Made by a program: the position numbers and the translations under genes. Below are positions 27,101 through 35,610 of a stretch of 37,674 nucleotides of DNA, one piece after another; position 1 is the first letter of the stretch; each line of letters begins with the position of its first letter. A model generated the notes under the pieces. It was given only the letters and a program-made list of their open reading frames with translations, was not told the DNA's origin and made no database searches. Source of the DNA: Acholeplasmataceae bacterium (GTDB taxonomy: Bacteria; Bacillota_I; Bacilli_A; ML615J-28; CAG-698); assembly GCA_012838705.1 (NCBI GenBank), contig DUOT01000172.1, positions 1 through 37,674 of the forward strand, given 5' to 3'.

Positions 27101-30100
27101 AAGAAATCGAAAAAGCTATTCGGCTATGCACAGATAAAGACAAGAGACTAGAAGTATTTCCTCCGCTAGAAGAAGTTGTTAGGTATTTCCAACCGAAGGG
27201 ATATATCTCTCAAGAAGAGATCCGAAAAAGGATGACAGAGCTAATTCATAGTGAAATAGGCGCGGTCGCCACACAACCGATATTTGCGGATCCTCCTGAA
27301 ATAGTGCATGGCTACGCAATTAAGAGCGGGCTTTCACTTAACGTAAATATAGCCAGAGCGTTGTTTGATTATGAATCCAATACTACTCAGCTCTATCCAA
27401 TGGATGGCATTAAAGTAATTAACCACGTAGAAAAGTCAGTTATCGGTCAGCCAGTTCAGGCATATACCAGATGGGATGACCAATGGCATCGCTCGTTTGG
27501 TATAGGACAAATTAACCTAGGTGCTCACTGGACCAAAGGCGCAAAAGATACTAGCCACATAAGAAGAAAAGACGGCAGAGGTTACGAACCTATAGATCCT
27601 TGGCGAATCGTATATGACTACCAATACAATATCAGGTATTCATTGCAATACCTAAAGAAAAAGAGAGACTTTCTCTACAACAATCACTACAACGAAGTAG
27701 TAGATCTGCTAAATCACCTCATCAAGTATGCAGGATACCCTCTGCTCCGCAGTCTTCCTCCTGTACGCCAAAACCGCTCCTCAAACAAGCAATTCGACGA
27801 CTACAGAAAAACACTCCATGACTTCTTCTGGAGGCTAGCAGCAGTAGCCTATGAGGGATTTAAAATGAGCGACATTGTTAAATCCTTCAAGAGTGGCAAA
27901 GGCGATCCTATAAAAAGATACGATGCGCTATTTAGTGCTTCGTCTGGAAGGATCGTCAAGTACCAGGCCGAACAAGAGCGTAGAGAACAATCAGCAAATA
28001 TTTCAGTAAAATACGGACCAATAAAGCATCTCGAACAAGAAGAATACAAAAGAAGTTTCGAGTACCAGGTGCTTCAGCCAATTGATGACGACGATCATTT
28101 CTATGATATTCGTGCAGTCTTTGGCCCAAGGCCGCCAACAGAAGAAGAATCACTAGAGGGAAGCTGGTACGACTACATCAACACAGACTGTTCTGGCAGG
28201 ATGGTCAAAGCATTCCCTACGTACCATATCTGCTTGATAGATGAGGGTCGAAAAATTAGATGGTGGAAGTTATGGGATAACTTCTACGACATGAGTGCTG
28301 TAGTTGATCTTTCTATACACAAGAGTAGAAAGAATGCCGCAGACACTTGTATGATTACTATGTCCAACGTCTATGGTGGGGTAGGAAACCTTCATAGTAG
28401 GGGCTCTCAATCCCACATCCCAATGATTAAGAAAAGCTTTTGGGAGGTAGTCCTGCACACTAAACCCAGCGACTTGCATTTAGAGTTACGAGACCAACTG
28501 GAGCCAAGATTAATGCTTTCTGCTGGTTCAAGAATATCAGTTAGACTCGGATATGGCTCTAATGCTGCGAAGATGCCAGTAATGTTCAACGGAACAATCA
28601 CTGAGTTTGAGCCTGGAGATATGGTAGAAATCATAGCTCAAGGAGATGGTATAGAGTTAACTAACATTCTTCCGTTTAGCAAGAAGAGCTCTGTTAATGG
28701 CTTCCTAAAATTCGGAGCGGAGCCAAGAGATCTTTTGCTTGGATTAATGACGACTCACTCAGCTATTCAAAAAGCCATACGAGGAATAACCAGAGGTTAC
28801 TTTGGAAGGCAAGAAGATTCATCTGGTGTAATCCACTTTGGAAGTGTAGACCACACCAAAGGCGTATGGTATTTAGCAGAAGAAATCGGAGAAAACATCT
28901 ATCCAGCTAACTTCAAGGGAGAGCCGTACCAATATGACCATCTAATCAATCCATTTGCATGGCACTCCAAAGGTGACGAGCAAAATATCACGATTGATGT
29001 CTATAATAAGACAATTTGGGACGTTGCTCAGACCTGCGCTATGGCTATGCCGAACTATATAGCAACAGTGCTACCTGTTGGATTTAGGTCAACACTTTTC
29101 TATGGAATGGCGCATTGGGGTTATGTCTATGATTGGGAAATAGAAGATCTAGGTTTTGATATTGAGCCTGGAATTAGAAAGATAAGAAAACCACTTCAAC
29201 AGTGGCACATCTACTCTAGTGTCTCTGATATTATAGACAACTCAATCAAAGCAACCAGCCGAGATATGTATACAAATGTAATTGGCACGTATCAGGCTGG
29301 AACTTCAAATATATTGGGCATGATTTCAGCGCTATGGGGTGCGGAAACATCTGGCAATCATGAAGCAAGTATAACAGCTTATGCAGATAAGGATATTTAT
29401 CCGCAATTCCAAAGAACCACACAGATATACACAGGGATTAGTTCCGAAGCAACAGACGTTCTAACGAAAGCAGTCAACTGGGTTCCAATAGTTGGACTAT
29501 CCAGAACCAGAATATCAGAAGCATTAGCTTTTGCTGTTGCTCAAAGTGCTGTTCGTGACTATCTGAAAGACATGTATCAAGGTGAACTTATAGTCTTGGG
29601 CGATCCGTCTGTTAAGCCCTACGACGCTGTGTATCTGTGGGACAAATATACTGAGATGTTTGGTATCTTTGAAGTAAAAGAGGTCACTCACCACTTGTCT
29701 TTAGAGACTGGATTTATCACAAGTATAGTTCCTGACTGTACTGTCTCAGTCGCTGACCCCAACAGAAATAAGTTGTGGGGATGGCAAAGCTCCCTGGCAG
29801 CTGCTGTTATAGTAGAAATAATCTTTCTATTTTTCAAAACCAGCACCGCTAAAATAATGTCCAAGGGCCTAGAAGAAGCAGGAACTAGCGCAACTGCAAA
29901 ACTTACAGGGTTGCAAGAAAAACTTGCAGCTACAGAAGTTGCAGGAGCACTTGGAAAGCTAGCTGGGTGGGGCAGTGCACTCACTGGACTTGGAATTAGT
30001 CTTGCTTCTCTTTTGGGCGCTGCCAGTTCAGGTTTACTTGTAGCTCCACCAGTAGCGAGTTTTGTCTTGGGGGTTGTGGTTCTAGCAATCACAATCCAGT

Positions 30101-31140
30101 CGGTTCAAAATCTTCTTCAGAGATGGCTTGACCAAGAGGAATGTGTAGTTATTAACTTCCTGACATACCGTGGCCGTGAGTTCTCTGCTGGAGTCTTAGG
30201 GCACAAGGGCATTGTGCTCGGTACTCAAGCAGGTGTCACAAAGTACGCATGGCTAAACAAATCCCTAGAATGGTTGTCAGGGATTATGAATTCAGACCGC
30301 TTGCTTTTTTCCCTTGGTGACGAACTTGGTCTTTCTAGTGATGGTGTTAAACTTGCGGATAGAACAGTTGAGATGGCAAACTCTTGGTATGGTGACAATA
30401 TAGTTGAAGCCAATAAAATGATCGAAGGCTACCAAGAGAGCTTGCATAGAGACTGGTCTGAAAAAGACGAAAGAATTGTGGCGAGAACTTCTCGTGGCAC
30501 AACAGAATACATGGCAGAGCTTGACGAACAAGAGCTGGAGTCAAAACGGAATATAATGGTTCCCTTTAAAAACCAGCGTAGAATTAGATTCCATGGCCCC
30601 GCAGAGCAGACTGTATCTCCTGCGTTCCAGGATCCATGGGATGAATTCTTCAATACTACGCCAGAAAATATAATATTCATCCAATCCACATGGGAGCCCA
30701 GGCCAAATCAAAAACCATCTCATGCAAATGGACTAGCAATAGAGATAGGGGCGATTGGAAAGGGTATTGAATTCGACCAAGCCCTCGACGCTATTACTCA
30801 AGGAATAGACTATGAGGACATTAAAAACATGACTCTCAAAGAGTTAAATGAGCTGGCTAATTCAAAAGCGGATAGCTTCCCAATCTCATATGAGTTCTTC
30901 AATAAGATGGCTCAGTGGGGCAACTGGTCTGAACTATACGGTCCATGGGGCGCTTATCAGTTCGACAGGGATACTCAAACCTTCCGCAATATGGAAGATA
31001 TATTAAACGAGAAGTATACCAATGGAACGCCAGCTTATATCATGTACGAGGCAAAGATTGCATCCATACGTAGAAAGTACATGGATAAGATTTATGTGTC
31101 TCGCTATCCGAGAAAAGGGGAGTTCGACGATGTCCAATGA
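24199..31140 (+). CDS. Giant baseplate hub protein (2313 aa) with SLT-type lytic transglycosylase-like domain and late-control-D/gp27-like region
   Basis: SLT-like: LFDYE(1059)SNTTQL...WHRSFGIGQINLGAHW. Hub-like: ISVRLGYGSNAAKMPVMFNGTITEFEPGDMVEIIAQGDGIEL. Hydrophobic segments LAAAVIVEIIFLFF and VASFVLGVVVLAITI. Followed by baseplate spike/gp25/J genes. Confidence 0.75.
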   Translation: MNKREGFVEKFTFYKKHENDSILIHESIVIALVEDRQINNRIEIKSEKWTEIFDKDNREGIGIITYKGTPDEVTEGDYVICTFSRDDKLVSVEKGVGSGSDITDIDFSQGNPFSEFLESESEYTRSVKDYQVKIGNSTFIIPPLEIDVSTQSTINRVPALRANGSVKSQTGHSNVRVEMNLYFSNVDQINDPDNGLRALIAQFKRTPFLPVESKYLNDIHNVYAVTLANLTINTVPGFPNNLMAKLICYKFNHTPYVSTEPFFANLIDWPLFNWYYKKDLIYQYDENGKPIPQAHGRLKAIPSSGMTNDFTFKYIPLKELTEFRDKTHALSKTQAAKASIGVHSSYYMDDLVTMMQVKQAIEAIESNEEVNKLKEDLVKAKGAWKEGLFTIENKYKKYLEIANSILGDVVGLPTRIKLLENTSIWPYTAKMKYESPSGFNWTPKTTDDGFGTEGYIFEIPIKGHLSATNLPGWTPLEREDEKYKPYINDDGVSLGYVRFIIKSADEIKIYSKDEDLTTAIQTSNPRLTQLLYNMHVNAFSDENAIDAQGDVLAANELIAEDYFATKLLEWDITHPDKLHLTNAMAAYENLVSDLQLQAMDAPTHQFLGSQDIFIKLDIRTDSEENVQDLKDLFSYSQVVARDFADYVKAGFIKIDHDLANLMGVKYVLIDQINVRTVPNLPGVYDIEIIMIDFDVMQRRIERTGGIIGTADSTMRYLQIGSMDENSANEPLKELIRPQNHNESVEYMHQANDGRRSADELRRDIYIAHDGGKRSQYRYISINNMFKYFELYPDLELPTWEELSRVKLTLPSGEEQNATERIRWVRVEDDGTLRLATWNPKMSDDTPNGGIYVDPDFYFKPSIPISASLQRKLKTRDQVQMSFVDVAGNWEHLPYGGDYLGPVEIQIEGVEEPSVTLEDLDIDALHVNPGDSGKHFEITEGYEIPDGRGLVDTIDKALREHNPSYDTEEEIEKAIRLCTDKDKRLEVFPPLEEVVRYFQPKGYISQEEIRKRMTELIHSEIGAVATQPIFADPPEIVHGYAIKSGLSLNVNIARALFDYESNTTQLYPMDGIKVINHVEKSVIGQPVQAYTRWDDQWHRSFGIGQINLGAHWTKGAKDTSHIRRKDGRGYEPIDPWRIVYDYQYNIRYSLQYLKKKRDFLYNNHYNEVVDLLNHLIKYAGYPLLRSLPPVRQNRSSNKQFDDYRKTLHDFFWRLAAVAYEGFKMSDIVKSFKSGKGDPIKRYDALFSASSGRIVKYQAEQERREQSANISVKYGPIKHLEQEEYKRSFEYQVLQPIDDDDHFYDIRAVFGPRPPTEEESLEGSWYDYINTDCSGRMVKAFPTYHICLIDEGRKIRWWKLWDNFYDMSAVVDLSIHKSRKNAADTCMITMSNVYGGVGNLHSRGSQSHIPMIKKSFWEVVLHTKPSDLHLELRDQLEPRLMLSAGSRISVRLGYGSNAAKMPVMFNGTITEFEPGDMVEIIAQGDGIELTNILPFSKKSSVNGFLKFGAEPRDLLLGLMTTHSAIQKAIRGITRGYFGRQEDSSGVIHFGSVDHTKGVWYLAEEIGENIYPANFKGEPYQYDHLINPFAWHSKGDEQNITIDVYNKTIWDVAQTCAMAMPNYIATVLPVGFRSTLFYGMAHWGYVYDWEIEDLGFDIEPGIRKIRKPLQQWHIYSSVSDIIDNSIKATSRDMYTNVIGTYQAGTSNILGMISALWGAETSGNHEASITAYADKDIYPQFQRTTQIYTGISSEATDVLTKAVNWVPIVGLSRTRISEALAFAVAQSAVRDYLKDMYQGELIVLGDPSVKPYDAVYLWDKYTEMFGIFEVKEVTHHLSLETGFITSIVPDCTVSVADPNRNKLWGWQSSLAAAVIVEIIFLFFKTSTAKIMSKGLEEAGTSATAKLTGLQEKLAATEVAGALGKLAGWGSALTGLGISLASLLGAASSGLLVAPPVASFVLGVVVLAITIQSVQNLLQRWLDQEECVVINFLTYRGREFSAGVLGHKGIVLGTQAGVTKYAWLNKSLEWLSGIMNSDRLLFSLGDELGLSSDGVKLADRTVEMANSWYGDNIVEANKMIEGYQESLHRDWSEKDERIVARTSRGTTEYMAELDEQELESKRNIMVPFKNQRRIRFHGPAEQTVSPAFQDPWDEFFNTTPENIIFIQSTWEPRPNQKPSHANGLAIEIGAIGKGIEFDQALDAITQGIDYEDIKNMTLKELNELANSKADSFPISYEFFNKMAQWGNWSELYGPWGAYQFDRDTQTFRNMEDILNEKYTNGTPAYIMYEAKIASIRRKYMDKIYVSRYPRKGEFDDVQ
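24271..24297 (+). other. Perfect 10-bp inverted repeat inside the 5' end of the hub gene
   Basis: CACGAGAGCA-TAGTTAT-TGCTCTCGTG. Confidence 0.7.
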
Positions 31141-31480
31141 GTTAGTTAAAAGAATAATAGATAAAGCGGTAAGGCCAGAGCTTCAAAAATTCCTCCACGA
31201 GACCATTGGGGTTGTTACGTCGTATAACGCTGACACAAGGTTAGCTAACATTTCGGCGTACAACCCCTGGACTGGGGGACTTATGGACTACAAGAATGTA
31301 CCGCTAGATTACCTTAAAGAAAACATGCACATTGTTCCTGACCCTAAAAGAGGAACATTCGTAAAGGTAGTATTTAATAACGGTAGCCCAGCAAACCCTG
31401 TTATTAGAGAGATTATAAATCAAGACGAGATGCGTGACTACGCATCAACAGCTATGCCGTTTTCTTATGGGTATTTGTAA
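31130..31480 (+). CDS. Baseplate spike/gpV-like OB-fold protein
   Basis: ORF listed from 31022; ATG 31130 has AAAAGGGG SD upstream (MSNELVKRIIDKAVRPELQKFLHETIGVVTSYNADTRLANISAYNPWTGGLMDYKNVPLDYLK...GTFVKVVFNNGSPANPVIREI), with the layout of phage baseplate OB domains. Confidence 0.6.
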   Translation: MSNELVKRIIDKAVRPELQKFLHETIGVVTSYNADTRLANISAYNPWTGGLMDYKNVPLDYLKENMHIVPDPKRGTFVKVVFNNGSPANPVIREIINQDEMRDYASTAMPFSYGYL

Positions 31481-31492
31481 GGAGGAGATATT

Positions 31493-31963
31493 ATGAGCTG
31501 GAGAGACAAAGTTTTAGAGACCAGAAAGCCATTCGATCCCAAAGAGGCGATGGAACAAGAGGTAAGGGTTATCAATGACGAAGTGGGAATTTCAAGCCCA
31601 ACCAGCCCAGCAACAATAAGAATCTACCGAAATGGTCGCATTGACCTGTTTTCCAAAAACGACCTGGGTCTCCGAATAGATCCAGTTACGAATTCAATTA
31701 CAGTACATGCATCCAAATTCTTGTGTATGGCTGATACTGCAAGTTTTTATACATCAGATCCTAAAGGTCTTGCATGGGCTCCTGGCGCAAGAAACTCCAC
31801 AGAGGGTATGGCAACACTAATGCCCTTTAATCCATCTGGTTTTTTACCTGCCTCTTCAGCCCTACTTCCTCCTGGTATGGAGGGGCCAGCTCGCCTCGCC
31901 AAATCGCTTGAAAAAATAATAAAGCAATTGCCATTTAATTTAGGAGCTGATCACAATGGGTAG
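31493..31963 (+). CDS. Baseplate/spike-associated protein
   Basis: 156 aa; SD AAGGAGGAG; position between spike-like and gp25-like genes; overlaps next ORF by 8 nt. Confidence 0.5.
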   Translation: MSWRDKVLETRKPFDPKEAMEQEVRVINDEVGISSPTSPATIRIYRNGRIDLFSKNDLGLRIDPVTNSITVHASKFLCMADTASFYTSDPKGLAWAPGARNSTEGMATLMPFNPSGFLPASSALLPPGMEGPARLAKSLEKIIKQLPFNLGADHNG

Positions 31964-32345
31964 ATATGGATGGCTTGCTGATATTGGCTTAACAGAGGAT
32001 GGCGACTTAGCTCTAGATGAAACTGGAGATTTTGCAGTGCATTACGGACTGAACTGTTTAGAGGATGATATTAGGATCAGAATTCAAACCAATAAGTCAG
32101 AGTGGCGCAGACACATTACTCTTGGTTCAAACATGGAGGATTTAATCGGTCTCCCCAACACAGAAAAAACAGGCGAGATAGGGCGCAAACAATTAATTGA
32201 AGCTCTTACCAGAGATGATAAGGTAAACATTAACGACCTTTCTGTTCACGTAATGCCTACTGACACTAAAACTATTCTATACTTTATTCTTATTGATGCT
32301 CAAGAAGATGGCGAAGTAAGAATACCATACGTTTTAAAGCTCTAA
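31956..32345 (+). CDS. gp25/W-like (or DUF2634-like) baseplate wedge protein
   Basis: LALDETGDFAVHYGLNCLEDDIRIRIQTNKSEWRRHITLGSNMEDLIGLPNTEKTGEIGRKQLIEALTRD fits the gp25-like pattern; directly before a J-like gene. Confidence 0.7.
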   Translation: MGRYGWLADIGLTEDGDLALDETGDFAVHYGLNCLEDDIRIRIQTNKSEWRRHITLGSNMEDLIGLPNTEKTGEIGRKQLIEALTRDDKVNINDLSVHVMPTDTKTILYFILIDAQEDGEVRIPYVLKL

Positions 32346-32361
32346 AGAAGGAGGTAAGTCG

Positions 32362-33168
32362 ATGCCATTCGCACCTAGAAAAGAAATAGATATTACCAAC
32401 AAACAAGTTCAACTATTGAAAGAAAACACAGACATTACCAACTTTAGCCCTGGCGCAAGGGCTCGAATGATTCTGGAATTAGTCAATATGGAACTAGAAC
32501 AAAGCGAGAAGAATCTTGAAAGAAACATGCTTCAGGCTTTCGTGTCAAATGCTTCAGGTGTTTACTTAGATTGGATTGGAGAACTCGTAGCTTGCTTTAG
32601 GTTGCCTGGCGAAAGCGATAGTAACTTCAGGTATAGAATTACTAACCAAGTGTACACACTGGCAACAGCAAACGAGCAGAGTATTAGAATGAACTGCCTT
32701 CTTGTTGAGGGCGTAAGAGATGCTAGATTAATCCCATACACTCACGGTACTGGCTCTTTTTCTGTTTACGTTATTCCAGAGGACAGCAATATCGCAGATC
32801 GTGTAACAAGCATGGTTCAAAGCGTTATTGATCGTTATCAAGCATATGGAGTTAAAGGGTATGCCATGAGGCCGAAAGATGTTCCAGTTAGAATATCAGC
32901 ACGGCTAATTACTAAGCCAAATGTTGATAGACAATTCCTGGTAGAAAGCGTAAGGTCTACCATAAGACTTTTCATCGAAGCACATGACCTTGGACAAAGG
33001 CTAATCATTAACGCTCTAGAAAGTGCTATTTTAGGAGTATCAGACGATATCGAAGATGTGGAGATTCATAGCCTCCATTTAAGAGATAAGGCTGTTCTCA
33101 TTCAAAACCAAGATGTCTATTGGGACGAAAAACTAAGCATATCATCTCAAGACATAACTATCTTATAA
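32362..33168 (+). CDS. Baseplate J-like wedge protein
   Basis: NASGVYLDWIGELVACFRLPGESDSNFRYRITNQVYTLATANEQSIRMNCLLVEGVRDARLIPYTHGTGSFSVYVIPED matches the J-like pattern. Confidence 0.88.
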   Translation: MPFAPRKEIDITNKQVQLLKENTDITNFSPGARARMILELVNMELEQSEKNLERNMLQAFVSNASGVYLDWIGELVACFRLPGESDSNFRYRITNQVYTLATANEQSIRMNCLLVEGVRDARLIPYTHGTGSFSVYVIPEDSNIADRVTSMVQSVIDRYQAYGVKGYAMRPKDVPVRISARLITKPNVDRQFLVESVRSTIRLFIEAHDLGQRLIINALESAILGVSDDIEDVEIHSLHLRDKAVLIQNQDVYWDEKLSISSQDITIL

Positions 33169-33180
33169 GGAGGAGATTAA

Positions 33181-35610
33181 ATGCCTTTCAATGGTTACAA
33201 CGAGAATTTTCCGTATTCAAACAAAACAGCTATTTGGGCAAATAACCTCCCTCCTTGGATGAAGATGGCTAATGACCCTACGTCAGTCGGGCAACAGTTT
33301 TTAAACTCGTTCGCATTAACTCTTGACGAAATAGACGATGCAATCAATCAAGCACTATACAATCAATATATTGGTCAGGCAAATCTTGGAGAGATTGCAT
33401 GGGTGACAAAAGCATTCCATGGGCTTAGGCTTTCTCCATCTAAAAGGTACAAGGTCAAGGCAGGTGGCAATGAGGTAAATGTTGTAAGCACATTAAGAGA
33501 GTTTTACGAAAATAAAGGCTCAGCTATCTTAGATTTCGATAAGATGCTCATCTATCTAAATACAGAACACCCCTATGATAGCCTAGAGCTAATAGATAGA
33601 GATGGACAAACAATCTGGACAGGAAATAAGTCCTCCCAAGTTAAACATCATGTCTGGAACTGTTTTGACGAGCTTGGGCTTTTAGTTGGACTAATGAGAA
33701 GAAATGGCGAAGGCAATGAGGATTTTGCCAAGCGCATCAAAAACGTATTCAGATACCCTGGGAATTCTTCGCATATGGGTCTGATATTTGGTCTTGCTGG
33801 GCAAATGGATCTGATTGAAAGTATCACTTGGGAAAAGAACAACGAGAGATGTGTTCTCCCAGTAGACACATATATAGAGAGCATTAAAGTTGGAAATAGG
33901 TTTTCTAGACCAGAAGAGCTTGAGATCAAAGAAGATGCTGTTGAAATCAAAAACGAAGTATTGGTTTTCCCAGATAACAAGCCAGACCAAGACTATACTC
34001 TAAACAAGTGCGAAATACAAGACGGCAAAATAGTTTTAGCCCCATCTGCACTAAGCGGAATCATAACAACTCCAGTCATCTCGATAGATAATCTTGAGCA
34101 CTGGAACAACCTTATATTAAAAGCTGATATTCCAGAAGAAACAGCAGTAAGTGTCGATGTAATGCACTACGAGCTAGATGTAGCTCACGTAGAAAACCTC
34201 ACCGATGGCGACGAAGTTATTGTGACATTAATCGAAGATGGAGCTGAAGAAAAATACATGGTAGACTCCAGCGTAAGGCTGAGAGTTAAACTTAGTAGGC
34301 CAGATACAACCTACGAGTCTCCGAGCGTAGAGCTAATAATGCTGTCTTACGAGAATACCGATGCAGAAGTTACCTACATCAAAAAGGACTCTATCAAGCT
34401 AGATGTTTTAAGCGACGAGCAGTTCAAAAAAGAACTAACTAATCCAGACGGCAGCCCCTCAAATGAGCTCAAGCAGTGGGCGCAAGAGTTATCAGACATG
34501 ATTCCTATTTTATGGAATAAGTTTATTTGGGATGAAGCGTATTGGGATGTAATAGACAAGAACTTAATGGGACTTGATGTGTTACCTCACAGATGGGATC
34601 CTACCATTGATAGAATCGCAAGTAAGTATCTTCAAATAGGGGTTGGTGACGGATTAGATTTAAAAGTTGCCGACATCGCAAAACAATCAGATTGGAATTT
34701 AAGAATCACTTCTGGTACTTACTTTGCTGGGGAAAACCTCGATGAATACTATCTGTTCGCAAAGCCCACAACAGAATTTTTCGTGAAATCAGATGAAAAC
34801 AATCAGGTTAAAATCAGTGGCACACCAATGCAGGGCGCCCCTGTTATTGTAGAGACCGACAATGGATACTTAACTCAGGTATCTTTTTTGGATGAAGATT
34901 TCAACTACACAATAGAAAACGAAGAGGTGGTGATCGCCGATGGTGGCCCTGACATTTATCTTAAATACAATGATTTGGACCTCAATCATGTTAATATTAC
35001 TGACAATGATAATGGATCTTATACTCCACTTATCGAACAGTATGATACGTCTAATCGGATTTCCTTATCGCCAGTACCAAAAAGGGGAACTGAGCTTAGA
35101 GTTTCTTACAGGGTTAAAAACTCGTTTATCATCTCTAATGAAGAAAATGGCTCAACGATTACGTTCTCTGAGGAGCAAAATAACATCAAGATAACGTACG
35201 AAGATTCAAGCGATACCAAATACTACGTGGAAACCAGAGTAACAATTGATCCGTCGCTGACTCACTTTAACCAAGGCTTTATATATGTAGCGAATCAAAT
35301 CGGCGATACAGTTAGAATGAGTGCCTCCGCAGATCCTGACATTGTACGGGCAAACGGCTATGATAGATCTGTAGTACACATTGACTGTTTCGACCAATGG
35401 GGTAATCCAACAAACAATAATGAGATTAGTGGTACAGCCTCAATCGGAATACTTACTTTGGTTGCAATAAGTGGAAATAGATCAACATTTAGATATACCG
35501 CCCCAAGTTCTATTGCAACAGATACCAAGGCAGAATTAACTTTCTCTGTGCCTAATGGGACTAGCGTTAAAACATCAATATTAGTGAAGGCTGGTGAGAA
35601 CGGTGCGTAA
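33181..35610 (+). CDS. Baseplate/tail protein I-like with C-terminal invasin-type (Big_1-like) Ig domain
   Basis: Follows the J-like gene. C-terminal DIVRANGYDRSVVHIDCFDQWGNPTNNNEISGTASIGILTLVAISGNRSTFRYTAPSSIATDTKAELTFSV fits a Big_1/invasin Ig pattern. Confidence 0.6.
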   Translation: MPFNGYNENFPYSNKTAIWANNLPPWMKMANDPTSVGQQFLNSFALTLDEIDDAINQALYNQYIGQANLGEIAWVTKAFHGLRLSPSKRYKVKAGGNEVNVVSTLREFYENKGSAILDFDKMLIYLNTEHPYDSLELIDRDGQTIWTGNKSSQVKHHVWNCFDELGLLVGLMRRNGEGNEDFAKRIKNVFRYPGNSSHMGLIFGLAGQMDLIESITWEKNNERCVLPVDTYIESIKVGNRFSRPEELEIKEDAVEIKNEVLVFPDNKPDQDYTLNKCEIQDGKIVLAPSALSGIITTPVISIDNLEHWNNLILKADIPEETAVSVDVMHYELDVAHVENLTDGDEVIVTLIEDGAEEKYMVDSSVRLRVKLSRPDTTYESPSVELIMLSYENTDAEVTYIKKDSIKLDVLSDEQFKKELTNPDGSPSNELKQWAQELSDMIPILWNKFIWDEAYWDVIDKNLMGLDVLPHRWDPTIDRIASKYLQIGVGDGLDLKVADIAKQSDWNLRITSGTYFAGENLDEYYLFAKPTTEFFVKSDENNQVKISGTPMQGAPVIVETDNGYLTQVSFLDEDFNYTIENEEVVIADGGPDIYLKYNDLDLNHVNITDNDNGSYTPLIEQYDTSNRISLSPVPKRGTELRVSYRVKNSFIISNEENGSTITFSEEQNNIKITYEDSSDTKYYVETRVTIDPSLTHFNQGFIYVANQIGDTVRMSASADPDIVRANGYDRSVVHIDCFDQWGNPTNNNEISGTASIGILTLVAISGNRSTFRYTAPSSIATDTKAELTFSVPNGTSVKTSILVKAGENGA

